Positions 53,471 through 64,000 of a DNA stretch of 64,000 nt are shown piece by piece (position 1 is the stretch's first letter; each line of letters starts with the position of its first letter). The notes beneath the pieces are model-generated. The model did no database searches, was not told the origin of the DNA, and worked only from the letters and a program-made list of their open reading frames with translations. Position numbers and translations under genes: made by a program. Where the stretch lies: positions 372,001-436,000 of the forward strand of contig JBLDXI010000073.1 of NCBI GenBank assembly GCA_047495785.1, in the 5' to 3' direction. The DNA comes from Lepidodermella squamata. Its lineage: Eukaryota; Gastrotricha.

Positions 53471-54508
53471 GCAGCACTTTGTCAAGATCCAAACAATCCG
53501 AACATGTGACAAACCTTTTATCATAGGAAAAGTGACAGTAAAGCTTCCCGCGTTCCGCTAGACGTTGATTGGTGAACGGCCAAAAGTAGCTTCGATTTAA
53601 AAGGACTACAGCTACGGTTGGACAAGGACATGATCGAATGGTACCGAGAATGGGCCCGATTGCGATTATTCCAAGTCTATTATGCCATTCGGTATGGGCT
53701 CCAGGATAACCATCTGTTATACACACTTTAATCGTGATTTCTGGTCATTAAGGATTGAAAAGCGCAGCTTCAACGCAATGATGCGGGTATACAACTCAAC
53801 GAGGAAAGCAAAAATGACATTTCATCATTGAATAGCTTCAAAAATGATGTACTCATATAATTGAAGTATTTAAATTTTTTAATAAATTTCTTTCGTATCC
53901 AATGCTGCTTTCGTGCAATTTTATTATGAAATGTTCAGGAATCCCAATGGATTTCATTCGATTTTCTCGTAATCTTATGATTTCGGGGATAATTTTCGGA
54001 AATGTTATTTTATATTTATTTTATAATTATATTTTTCTTAACAGTGCCGTATCCTAGTTTCAGTCAGGCCACTAGGTCTTCTCATTCGGCCGGTGATGTT
54101 TTTCTATGCCTTACAGATCCATCAGCCAGTAGCGCTATTCGTTTGATGAAAAAATGTTAATTGGCTGAGAAAAAAATATGGAAAATTCGCGCTCGTACTG
54201 CTTAAGCATAGCCTCTTTGTTCAAACAAAATACAAGGGGGCTTCCAATGAAAAATAAGTGCGTTTAACGAATAAGTAGGGCAATAATAATAATAGTTTCG
54301 CTCTGTGTGTCAATTACCTGTGCATGCTCATCTCTGGCATATATTGTGGTTTAGCTCTAAGTCAAGCTCACAGCCACCGGCCGAGCGCTCGTATCTCTAT
54401 TTACGTACTGAGCATAATATGGAGTCGTAAACTCAATTAACGGCAATATGTATGTTCGAGAAGGCCGATAACCCTTGATTCGCGCCAACGCGTCAAATGG
54501 TTGGCAGC
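53471..54508. other. Intergenic upstream of the EGF-lectin gene
   Basis: AT-rich with no clear feature except the TATA box at its 3' end. Confidence 0.45.
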
Positions 54509-54518
54509 ATATAAATAA
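54509..54518 (+). promoter_or_regulatory. TATA box of the EGF-lectin gene
   Basis: ATATAAATAA-type sequence about 68-77 bp before the ATG at 54586. Confidence 0.5.
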
Positions 54519-54585
54519 ACAGAAAAAGTGTTGAGGTCTACATTAAGTTAGTTTTTCGAGTGTGAAAGGTGAATTTCTGTATCAG

Positions 54586-57500
54586 ATGACGTTAATACTG
54601 GCACTACTCTATGGTAACATCCCGGAAATCAATTCATCGAATATAATCAGCTTGTTTATTTCTCTTCGAAGGTCTGATTGGGGCGAGCTTGTGCTGCAAC
54701 CCAAACGAATCTCAGAAAAAAAGCGCGGTAATTCATGGTTCTTGCTCATTCGTATCTGACCTCATGAAACCCTGTTTCTAATCAGCTATACTGCTCGAAT
54801 GGTGGAACTTTCGACTCAGCAAGCAGTTCTTGCCTTTGCCCATCTGGGTATGGCGGTTCCCAGTGCGAAAAATGTAAGCAGAAATTCCAGATGGTTTCCA
54901 ATATCAAATCATTCTGCCATAGTTACGTGCCCCAACTGTCTCAATGGAGCTAGCTGCAGCGGTCCGAACAAATGCAGCTGTCCATCAGGCTGGTCCGGTT
55001 CGAATTGCGAAACTTGTAATTGATAAAGGAATGGCTCGTTACAAGCGTTGATGTTTGTAAATTGCTAGCTAATTGCGATGGCCTTCCTTGTCAAAATGGC
55101 GGAACTTGCGTCGGCGCTAACAAGTGCAACTGCACTGAACGGTGGATGGGTCTGAACTGCGGCACATGTAAGAACAGGCTTCTTTGAGGTTTTAGAGTGA
55201 CTAAATTTCTCTCATTTAGCTGCTTGCTCGAAGAACCCGTGCCAAAACGGTGGGACTTGTATTGGCTACAGCCTTTGCTCTTGCCCTACTGGCTATTCTG
55301 GAACCGATTGCAGCAGTACGTGCTTTCGGAAATTCAATGAATGATTCTCATCCTCCTGTGTTGAAGCTTTCTGTAACCCACCCTGCGCAAATGGTGGAAT
55401 ATGCCGAACTGGGAATAGTTGTAGCTGCCCTGTAGGCTGGACAGGATCAGATTGCACCACGCGTTAGTGCTACGCAGAATTTGTTTCATTGATTCACAGA
55501 ATATTTTGAATTTCACAGCTTCCTGCAACCCCGCGTGTCAAAATGGCGGCACGTGTTCGAACCAAAAGACTTGCACGTGCCCTAATGGCTACACGGGCCT
55601 TACTTGTGGAGTCTGTACGTCAGACCATTATTGGCCCTTTCTCCATATTGCTAACCTTTGACTTGTAGTCACGTGCTCTCAGACCTGCGCGAACGGAGGC
55701 CGATGCTCGGGACCGAACACTTGCACGTGCGCCGATGGTTGGACTGGAAAGGATTGTACCACACGTATGTCGCCTCGAAAATCGTTGTATATGAGTCCCT
55801 CCTATCTCTAATCAATTTCAGCGACCTGCTCACCGGCCTGTGTCAATGGAGTTTGCAAGGCCGATCGAACTTGCGACTGCACTGGTACTGGTTACACCGG
55901 GACTCGGTGTGAAACAGGCAAGTTTCATCGATTCATTATGATTGAATCATCTTTTATTCTGGCAATCACTGCTCATATTTTCTGCAGCCGCCTGCTCCCC
56001 TGGTTGCGCAAACGGCGGAGTTTGTTCAAGACCCAACACCTGCTCATGCATTAATGGCTACACTGGGCCAACCTGTGCTCTCTGTTAGTATTTTGGGTTG
56101 TCATTGAAATTTCAGGCTATATTTTTCCTACTGATTCGACAGCATCTTGCTCGCCCGCTTGCTTGAATGGTGGAATCTGCGAAGGCAATAAATGCACATG
56201 TGCAGCTGGTTGGACGGGAAATGACTGCTCCATTCGTAAGTCTTCTTGTCATAAACCCTGTAATCTCGTCTTCATCCATTTATTATTGGAAATCTTAAAT
56301 ACCGTGAATATTTGATCCTATAGCAGCCCGGGCCAAATTTCAACCTGGAAATTCAAAAAAGTCCAAAAGTAAATTTGGGTGAATTGTTCATATTAGATGT
56401 TTTTGAACCGACTTGCCCCCTCAACCCTTGGCTACTACTAGTGAATGGGCTCCTGTTAGAACAAATCAAGTAAAATTATTCCGTGTGGCTTATTCAGTTT
56501 TAATATCCACATTGAAATTAAATTAATCTACTGCTCAGATTTGAAAGTTTTTTCGCGTGAAATTACCCTTTTGCATAAAAACAAAAGGATCCGCGTTTCT
56601 TGCTAATATACCAGGGTTTAAAATGAAAGTATTATCTCACTTAATTATACGTGTGTTCGTGAATATTAAAGCTACTTGCACGCCGGCTTGTCAAAATGGC
56701 GGCACCTGCCTCGGCGGCAACGTGTGCAAATGCGCGAATGGCTACACAGGCTCAACTTGCTCGGATGGTATGGCAAACAGTTGTTGACAGCTGTTAATGA
56801 TAATATTCGCATGATGTAGCTGTGTGCTCGCCAACTTGCAAAAATGGCCGATGCACTGCGACAAATCTGTGTTCTTGCGACTCCGGATGGACTGGATCAG
56901 ATTGCTCAACTTGTAAAATCACCCTAATTTTCTCTCTAATCAATCAACAATTTTTAATATTGCGAAGCGGCTTGCTCATCACCTTGTTTGAACGGAGGAG
57001 CTTGTAGTGGAACGAACAAGTGCTCTTGCGTTAATGGATATACAGGAGCAACGTGTGCAGAATGTGAGTCATCTCTTTACCTTCATTGCTGCTCCGGCTA
57101 ATATGCTTGTCGATCATCATAGATACTTGCTCACAAACGTGCAAAAATGGAGGTGTCTGTATACGCCCAAACACATGCAGCTGCGGCGATCAATGGACTG
57201 GCATAGACTGCAGCATACGTAAGTAGTGGTGATATTTTTAAACTGAGGATAAAATCATGATTGTAAATGAACTGGAAGGACTGGAAGTAAACTTGAATCA
57301 TGCTTTGTATTCTTAATACATCATCGGCCCTTGCTTTTGGTGTATAGCTGTTGCATAGCTTCTCAATACTCGCAAAGCTAGTGGGAATCGATTCGAAAAT
57401 AGCACCTCCATTTGAAAATGCTGAGTTTGTAATGTCATTGCAATTTCAGCCACGTGTACTCCAGCCTGTGCGAACGGCGGCATTTGCTCCTACGTCAATC

Positions 57501-59489
57501 TTTGTACCTGCGTGAATAACTACTACGGATCGCGATGCACGCAATGTGAGGCTAGCAATCTTTCGATACCATCTCATACCTAGTTTTTTCTCCAGTTTCC
57601 TGCGTTAAAACCTGCCAGAACGGCGGCACGTGCACAGCCCCGAACACTTGTACCTGCGCTGCTGGATGGAAAGGAGAGGACTGCACTACAGGTATTGAGC
57701 TCATCTTGAAGCATTGGCCATTCAGTCGATTTTCAATTATTTACAGCCATTTGCAATTCACCTTGCCAGAACGGAGGTACTTGCATCGCTCCGAACACAT
57801 GCAAGTGCGATGCTGGATGGAGAGGGGCTACTTGTTCCCAAAGTAAGTACCTTCGTAGTTTGCCATGGAAACGAGAGACTTATAGGTGTATCTTTCATTC
57901 AGCCAAGTACTATTTATCCGCTAGCTCAACTAATTTCCGCGATGCTACGAATTACTGTGAGACATCAAGCAGCCGCGCTGCTGTGATTTACTCGCAAGGT
58001 GAATGGGACAAGGCGAAGATCAGCTTGGGGGGTGAAAGCCAAGTTTGGATTGCGCTATCGGCTGGTTTCCGCTGGGTCTACGACAACTCGGCAGTTGGGT
58101 TATCGAATATTTGGGCAGGCGGTGAGCCGAGTGGTGATGGCAGCTGTAAGTTTGAGCAGTAGCCACCCTGGTATTCAAATTTCATGAGCTTCTCTATCTC
58201 AATGGCCAAATCATCGCTTACCATTTACCAAACTGTCTGGCTGAAGGCTGAGAATCTATTACTGAATTGATATTCAACTTTCACGCTAGCTTGCTTACAC
58301 TTTCCAGATTCATCCATACCCCTCATTGAATTCCCTCAACAACAAATATTAGGATCAGTGAGTCCCTTCCACCACTTAACGATAAATTACGGGGAAAAGT
58401 CCAATACAACTCGGTAAGCCCCTTAGGTGAAAATATTTCTGAGATTCTATGGTCAGTATGGCTTGATCAAAATTCATTAGAATTACCATCAAATTTGAAT
58501 TCATTTTATGTAACTCCATGTAAATCGCTGAAAATTCTGACGACACCTTTCAAACCTCGAAAACCGATGAAGATTAAATCCGAATTTATCGACAGATTGG
58601 GATTCGTCACTTCGTCATCGATAGTAAAAAACACTGATAAAGAAAATATTTGGAGGATTCGATCCCGGAACTTCGAGCTTTGAGGCTTCGAACCGTGGAA
58701 CCTTGTGATAGACAGTGCTATAAAATAGGAGTCATGCAATCTGACTATCTATACCGAAGATCTATCGACGAGTGAAAACATTTCCTCATGGTTATGAAGT
58801 TTATAAGTTAGTTGACGAATGAAAAAATGACGAATACTCATTAAAGGCTTCAAAGAACAAACAATCTTTTTTGATTTTTTCAGCGAGTTATCAACCTGTT
58901 GTTTATTACTTTTTTACTCTTCTATCTTCAGGTATTGAACTTAATGGTGGCCTGCACGCGCTCAATGATTTACCATGCGGCAATACTCTAAAAGCACTCT
59001 GCCAAAATCCAAGCAATGTGAGAGCGTTTCTTCGTGACCATATTTAATATTGTCATTAATTTTCAATTGTCTTACCACAGGATTACGACGTGGTGGAAGT
59101 CCTTCCTACTGTTGATTGGGCTACAGCCAAAATCAATTGCGAATCACAAGGACTTAAACTTGCAATCTTGAAGACAAAACCACTAGTTGATGACATTGTG
59201 AATGGACAAGGTAAGACTGGTTGGATCGGCGGCAAGCGTCCTGATGGCAATAATTTCTACTGGTCGACGGGCGTCGCTGTCACGCCGAGCAATGTCATTC
59301 CGCCATGGGGTCCAGGCCAGCCGGAAATAAACGATAACAAGCAATGTGAGATGACATTTTTGTAATAATAATATATATTTTTAAATCGCACTTTTCGGAA
59401 ATTTAGGCGTAACGATGGACACGTCAGGTCTAATGAGCGTTGTCCGATGCAGCGACGGCTACAAGGCGCTATGCGAGTATACAAACTAA
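54586..59489 (+). CDS. Secreted EGF-repeat and C-type lectin protein
   Basis: A leader split over exons 1-2 (54586-54613, 54672-54727; MTLILALLYGLIGASLCC) is followed by 17 EGF-like units, nearly all one per exon with phase-1 borders and the pattern CxxxCxNGGxCxxxxxCxCxxGWxGxxC. Then come two C-type lectin domains (57902-58148 plus about 58932-59022; about 59083-59340 plus about 59407-59489) ending ALCEYTN; roughly 900 aa. The first lectin domain has VWIALSAGFRW and WAGGEPSGDGSC; the second has WIGGKRPDGNNFYWSTG and PWGPGQPEIN. The latter holds a QPE in place of the QPD/EPN sugar motif, so carbohydrate binding is possible but unproven. One intron (55918-55987) is GC-AG. Likely an extracellular adhesion or recognition protein. 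No membrane helix follows the lectin domains. Unit 1 is shorter at its N-side than the rest. Confidence 0.85.
56237..56669 (+). other. Long intron of the EGF-lectin gene
   Basis: 433 bp against 50-70 bp for most introns of this gene. Its 3' part (from about 56575) is duplicated at about 51250-51330. Confidence 0.6.
58149..58931 (+). other. Longest intron of the EGF-lectin gene
   Basis: About 783 bp inside the first lectin domain. I see no embedded gene or repeat. Confidence 0.55.
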
Positions 59490-59649
59490 CGACAGAAGCA
59501 GATGCTACTCTGATAAACAGTCGATACCTTTAAGATAATTTGAATGTATCCATTTTCAAAGTAAATACCTACAATTTATGAGCAGAGTTGGTTTTCAATC
59601 AGGTTTTCGCAACAAATTCGCAAATCGCAAAATCATGTTACAAACGAAG

Positions 59650-59655
59650 AATAAA
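59650..59655 (+). terminator. Possible poly(A) signal of the EGF-lectin gene
   Basis: AATAAA lies 161 bp after the stop. Confidence 0.3.
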
Positions 59656-59911
59656 CAGTATATTTATTGGTTGGCCAACTTAATTAATGATCGGCACAAC
59701 CCGTTCCTGATTTGAATTGCAAGTATGGCAATTCATTCTATGCATGTCTGTGTTCGCAGTCGATCTCGGGAGAGCCCGAATACAACTCAGTCCATAGACA
59801 TTCAGGGAATTTCGACTGCGATAAGGTCCCAATTCTAGAGTAGGAATTTTACGATATCTTGCCAACAGACAATCATCAAAGCTTTCTTGAGAATACTTCG
59901 ACCAAAAGAGC

Positions 59912-60176
59912 CAGGGTGCGATCTTCGATCCCGGAGCTGCCGGGGATGGAAAAAATTTTTTTGCTGTATTTGCCAAAATGACTAGTCATTTCGGCGAATG
60001 ACCGAGCGAAGCGAGAAAATTGTGAAAATTTTCCTCTAAAGCAAGCTCCACAACCTCTCAAAATTAACGAAACAGTGGGAGAAATTCTCATTTTGCTGTC
60101 CAGCCCGGCCGAGCTGGGGGGGATGATCCCCCCCCCCCCCCCCCCCCCCCCCATCCCCCCTGAAAGTCGCACACTG
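59912..60176. mobile_element. hAT-type MITE with internal poly-C, 265 bp
   Basis: Begins CAGGGTGCGATCTTCGATCC and ends GTCGCACACTG, flanked by the perfect 8-bp duplication AAAAGAGC (59904-59911 and 60177-60184). The interior carries ACCGAGCGAAGCGAG and a C run of about 30 bases near 60128-60158. Confidence 0.85.
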
Positions 60177-60205
60177 AAAAGAGCCCAAGAGATCAGGAAT
60201 CTTAT

Positions 60206-60310
60206 TTCAGTGGTTCTCAAACTATTGCCGTTCCCGCCAGAAATTGCGGCCGGCTGGTGATCTTTCCGGCCGCATTGCCACTTGTACCATCTATCGGCCG
60301 CTTGCAATGA
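60206..60310. mobile_element. hAT left-end fragment
   Basis: CAGTGGTTCTCAAACTATTG is a classic hAT-type left terminus, followed by GGCCGG-rich sequence like the other hAT elements here. No matching right end (GAACCACTG) was found. Confidence 0.4.
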
Positions 60311-61132
60311 TAAATTACGACCGGACGCCTCTAAAATCGAAAGTCAACGTTTGTGCTTAAATTGGCGGTTTAAAGTTATTTTGCTGATAATGCCAACATT
60401 CACGAGCGACAAGAGAAAATACGTTTGCCCAATAAAAAGCGCCCGCAAATCCGAAAAAGATGCAAATGATATTCGAATTCATGAAATGTTGCGAATAGCT
60501 CAGTTCAAAAATTCTGATTTCAATACTGTTGAAAGGTTTGGATCCTGAAATGAGCAAGCGGAGCGATAAATTTTTCGGAGAAAATGGGTTTTTACACATT
60601 AATAGCGGAAAAAATGAAAAAACATGCAGGAGGGGGGGGGGGGCAAATTACAGTGGGCAGATTTTCCGCGATCGTGGGGCAGAAAACAAGTTTTCCTACC
60701 ATGGCGAAACTGGTAGGCGCCTTCGAATAGAGGGTCCCAAGGCCTAGAGGGTAAATGAGTCAAGAGGGATCGGACAGGTTAGAAGAAGTGCGTACCTTGA
60801 ATTCGTTTTAAGCTTGTTTGCCGTCGCGTAGCTCACTGAACGAGAGCTTTCAAAGCTACAACATAAGACTTCAGTCCGTTTCGTAGGGAAGTGTCGAGGG
60901 CATTTCTCTGTCAAGATCTGCCTCAGTGCCAGGGTCTGCTAGAATTAGAATATTATCCAACACTTCGAGAATTCATCACCATCGTGCTTTGATGGGTTGG
61001 GTTGTAGCCGAGGCAGCTTGAGTCGGCGAAGCTCGTCAGACCTTTCCAGCTAATTGATTATCAGTTGTCGATTACTTTGTTCAATCTTCCAGCTTTCGGA
61101 TGAATAAAAATTCTAAGATGTGAAACGTCATC

Positions 61133-61260
61133 CAGGGTGCGATCTTCGATCCCCGAACTCCCGGGGATGGACAATTTTTTTTTCTGTTTTTGCCAAAATG
61201 ACAATAAATTTTTGGAGATTTTCCACTGAAACACGCCCCAGAACCTTCCAAAATTAACAA
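61133..61260. mobile_element. Truncated copy of the poly-C hAT MITE
   Basis: It matches the left half of 59912-60176 (CAGGGTGCGATCTTCGATCC, CCGGGGATGG, GCCAAAATGAC) and stops after CAAAATTAACAA. It is flanked by ACGTCATC and AAGTCATC, seven of eight matching. Confidence 0.65.
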
Positions 61261-61299
61261 AGTCATCCGAATTAATTAATTAATTAAAAGGCCTGATCT

Positions 61300-61460
61300 T
61301 ACATGTAACTGGCTGCCACTACATTACGATTTACTTGCTCAACGCCCTGGCAATTTTCCCGGTTTATTCACAGCTTATTATAATTTAAACTTTGACTTTG
61401 AAAATTGCAACATCCCGAGGAGGGGCGGCGGGAGCTTCTGCCCGATTTTTTCAATTGCTC
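61300..61460. repeat. Direct repeat, copy 1
   Basis: Matches about 61825-61985, sharing CTGGC, TTGACTTTGAAA, CCCGAGGAGGGGCGGCGG and AGCTTCTG in the same order. Non-coding. Confidence 0.6.
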
Positions 61461-61824
61461 TGATCTCATTAGGCCATTTGAATGGGAACCAGACCATGCC
61501 TGGGAAGATAATAATTCATTCATTCAATCGATTTTCCTATCAAATTGGTGTTTCCTCTTGACGGTATTATGACTTGAAATTACGAAGTTTGTGACCGCTC
61601 AATCCCATTAGTTCGATGAAATTCATAAATGACAGAAGCAGGTTCGTAAAAATTATCAAAAATATTACAAATTATTTTCTGAAACTCTTCGATACCAGAA
61701 GCTTTATTGTCCTTGTCACGAAAAATTCCTCGTTGGAATTTAATTAAAATTTGAAACATAGATTTATTTTAACGTATACGGATGGCATTCTCTCGATTTA
61801 ATGGGAGCAGCCATCGACAAGACT

Positions 61825-61985
61825 AGCATGAAACTGGCTTCTACTACTTCACCGTTGATTTGTTCAATATCCTGGCGATTACGTGCTATATTTTAACCAT
61901 TTTTATCATTTTAATTTGACTTTGAAATCGTAACAACCCGAGGAGGGGCGGCGGAAGCTTCTGGCCGATTTTCCGACTAGGCCGG
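61825..61985. repeat. Direct repeat, copy 2
   Basis: Partner of 61300-61460, about 525 bp away; unrelated AT-rich sequence lies between. Confidence 0.6.
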
Positions 61986-62660
61986 CCTTCACTCCGCTGA
62001 TTTGCCAGTCGATGATTACTATTCTAATGAGATCCTACGCCTCTGCATATAAAATACTGTCGTAGACAGTAAAATTTGCCATCCTTTGTCAGTTACATGT
62101 CAATTATAAATTATAATTGATAATTATAATTATAATGGATTTTTCATGGAATTTTGCTCTGAATTAGGTGACTCAATTGAAGCATCCTCGTAGAAAATTA
62201 ATATCAATCAACTAATTTTCCTCGAGCGAGAGACAGATAAGTAAGACGTAAGACGTGACACAAATGACCCTCCCACTTGATCTTTATGCTGATTTATTTT
62301 TCATAATTTGTCACGCAATTAAAAAGGTCACGGCAAACTTATTAAATATTATGAACATTAGTAGCAAGTATATGCTTCTCACGGTACATGCGGCAAGAGA
62401 ATCAGGCTACAAGTAATATTTACTGTGAAACAATCTAAAAAGTGAAATTATCACACAGATGACCAATTCGAGAGAATTTACAGTTAAAGCAATCGCTGAA
62501 CAACAAAATAAATACAGGCAACAACAAACAATTCATACGAGTTTCCTTAATGGATGTAGATTAAATGCTATACCACAGGGGATTTACTTTGAAATTAGTT
62601 GTTTTTTTCGAAAATGCTTCGAAAATGAGCAGTGTGCTTATCGCCATTCAGGTCAGGCTG

Positions 62661-64000
62661 TTAGCTGTTTATATGCACGCACAGGGCGTTGTAGGCGTTG
62701 TTGCACCTTTCGACAGTCATTTGACCCGACGTGTCCATCGTTACGCCTGAATTATCAAAAAGCACAATGGAAAACAGTGTATACTGTAAATATTCAAATA
62801 CAAGCCCAGCGGCACTACAAAGAACATCAAAGTGCCGACAAAGAGGAGCCGCCTGGGCTTGTATTTCGGAATTCACGTTACTTATGTTACATTGAGAAAC
62901 GTTGAATATTCTTTCCACGCAAAATGTTTTTCAGTGAAATTTCTCGTTCAAGAAGCATCTTCATTTGAACGGATAGTCTCCATGAGGGGTATAACTTTCA
63001 ATAAAACGTTTTGAGTGGAAAGTGAACATTTAAGGTTGGACACTCTCAATGTAACATTTAACACTTCAACTGCCAAAGATAGACTGCGAGATCCGATATT
63101 TAGGCCCAAATCCTGATTTTGTCAAAAAGTCCCTTTTTCGAGCTAACGATGCGTCGCAGAGCAAAATGCCCGACGGCAAAATGTAAGCCTTGACTCGGCG
63201 AAAATGACAGTGAAATATCGTCGAAATTTTGGATTAGTGACCCTAGAATTGGACCTAATTATTAGACCCAGTACACTGTTTTTACAAGTTGGTTTCTGTG
63301 CGTTCTTTGAAGTCTTTTGTCCCAAGTTTGGTGTCAATAGAACCGCCGGGTCAAGGCTTACATTTTGCCGTCAGGCATTTTGCTGAATGACGCATCGCTG
63401 ACCCGAAAAAAGGACTTTTTGACGGAATCAGGATTTAGGCCTAAATATCGGATCGTGCAGTCTATTTTTGGCAGCTAGTGTTAAATACACGAAAAAACTA
63501 TGAGCTCACATTGCAGGTTAGGGTTTATTTCTGGCTGACCCGGTGCCCACGGCGGGATGGTATTGCTCGGCGCGACAGCGAGGCCCGTAGACCAGTAGAA
63601 ATTGTCGCCATCGGGACGCTTCCCGCCAATCCACGCAGAAAAAACCCCACGAGCATTCAGTACATTGATTGCTGACTGCGCAAGCGACGTTGTCTTGATG
63701 ACAGCTAACCGCAGCCCTTGAGATTCACATGCGGCTTTGCCACCTGCCCAGTTAAAGCCACCAGTTACGACCTGCACAGCATTTTCCTAAATAAATATAA
63801 GGTGAATCCCATCAGATTGGAATCCCAGTCTCACATTGCTCGGATCCTGACAGAGTGTTGCGCCTCTAATGTCATCGCAGGGATAATCGTTGAAGCCATT
63901 AAATGGCTCTTTTATTATTTCCATACCTGAAATTAGCAACTTAACGTCTAGAACATTAATAAACATAATAACGCCTATCACTCACAACTGCCGTCACCAC
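62661..64000 (-). CDS. C-type lectin gene, 3' part, runs off the window
   Basis: Four minus-strand exon pieces: 64000-63986 (partial, GDGS before a phase-1 donor), 63926-63835 (end of lectin domain 1, ATLCQDPSN), 63786-63510 (lectin domain 2: VTGGFNWAGGKAACESQG, WIGGKRPDGDNFYWSTG, PWAPGQPEIN) and 62746-62661 (last exon, VTMDTSGQ to ALCVHINS, stop TAA). Exon borders and phases equal those of the EGF-lectin gene at 54.6-59.5 kb, to which it is clearly paralogous and convergent. Whether it also has EGF units cannot be seen. The last intron is long (763 bp). Likely secreted. Confidence 0.8.

Noticed and set aside
53364-53726. 120-aa minus-strand ORF
   Set aside because: It is antisense to a decayed EGF exon and has no protein features.
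60075-60260. Proline-rich ORF
   Set aside because: Produced by the poly-C run inside a MITE.

Overview
The window is nuclear DNA of a compact eumetazoan genome. Introns are short (37 to about 60 bp is typical), spliced GT-AG with one GC-AG case. The gene families are animal ones: GABA-B-type class C receptors, a Cys-loop channel, EGF and C-type lectin proteins, a NEK-like kinase and C2H2 zinc fingers. Several genes have a TATA box 35-77 bp upstream of the ATG. I cannot name the species. The Cys-loop channel argues against sponges and placozoans. There are no bacterial operons, tRNA, rRNA or CRISPR arrays that I can see. Start codons were set at ATG, often with a signal peptide, and exon joins were checked by phase.

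Layout. 0.1-2 kb: an ankyrin-repeat gene with a spliced signal peptide. 2.8-5.1 kb: class C receptor A, broken by a one-base frameshift. 5.4-7 kb: a second ankyrin gene (minus strand). 7-8.9 kb: fold-back elements and a TIR element that captured about 745 bp of the first ankyrin gene. 8.96-9.78 kb: a hAT-type element with a perfect 8-bp target-site duplication (TSD). 10.07-12.95 kb: a MULE transposon with a 9-bp TSD whose three upstream introns contain the same repeat unit as its TIRs. 13.06-13.51 kb: another hAT element. 14.1-15.7 kb: a NEK-like kinase (minus). 17.2-24.4 kb: receptors B and C with a zinc-finger gene between. 24.9-26.8 kb: a probable class A GPCR relic interrupted by a deleted MULE. 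29-35.2 kb: receptors D and E. 36-38.7 kb: a secreted two-lectin gene (minus), followed by a decayed tandem copy to 41.8 kb. 43 kb: a LINE remnant. 44.5-45.7 kb: an intronless Cys-loop channel (minus). 48.4-50.8 kb: receptor F. 51.2-53.5 kb: a decayed copy of part of the EGF-lectin gene. 54.6-59.5 kb: that EGF-lectin gene, with 17 EGF-like units and two lectin domains. 59.9-61.3 kb: hAT-type MITEs. 62.66-64 kb: the 3' end of a convergent lectin paralogue running off the window.

Two themes join the parts. First, surface and secreted proteins have expanded locally: six GABA-B-like receptors and three lectin genes, with frameshifted, partial and decayed copies among them. Second, DNA transposons (MULE and hAT) have shaped the region by capturing gene pieces, breaking an exon and, in one MULE, sharing terminal-repeat sequence with introns. 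The last is the most unusual observation here.
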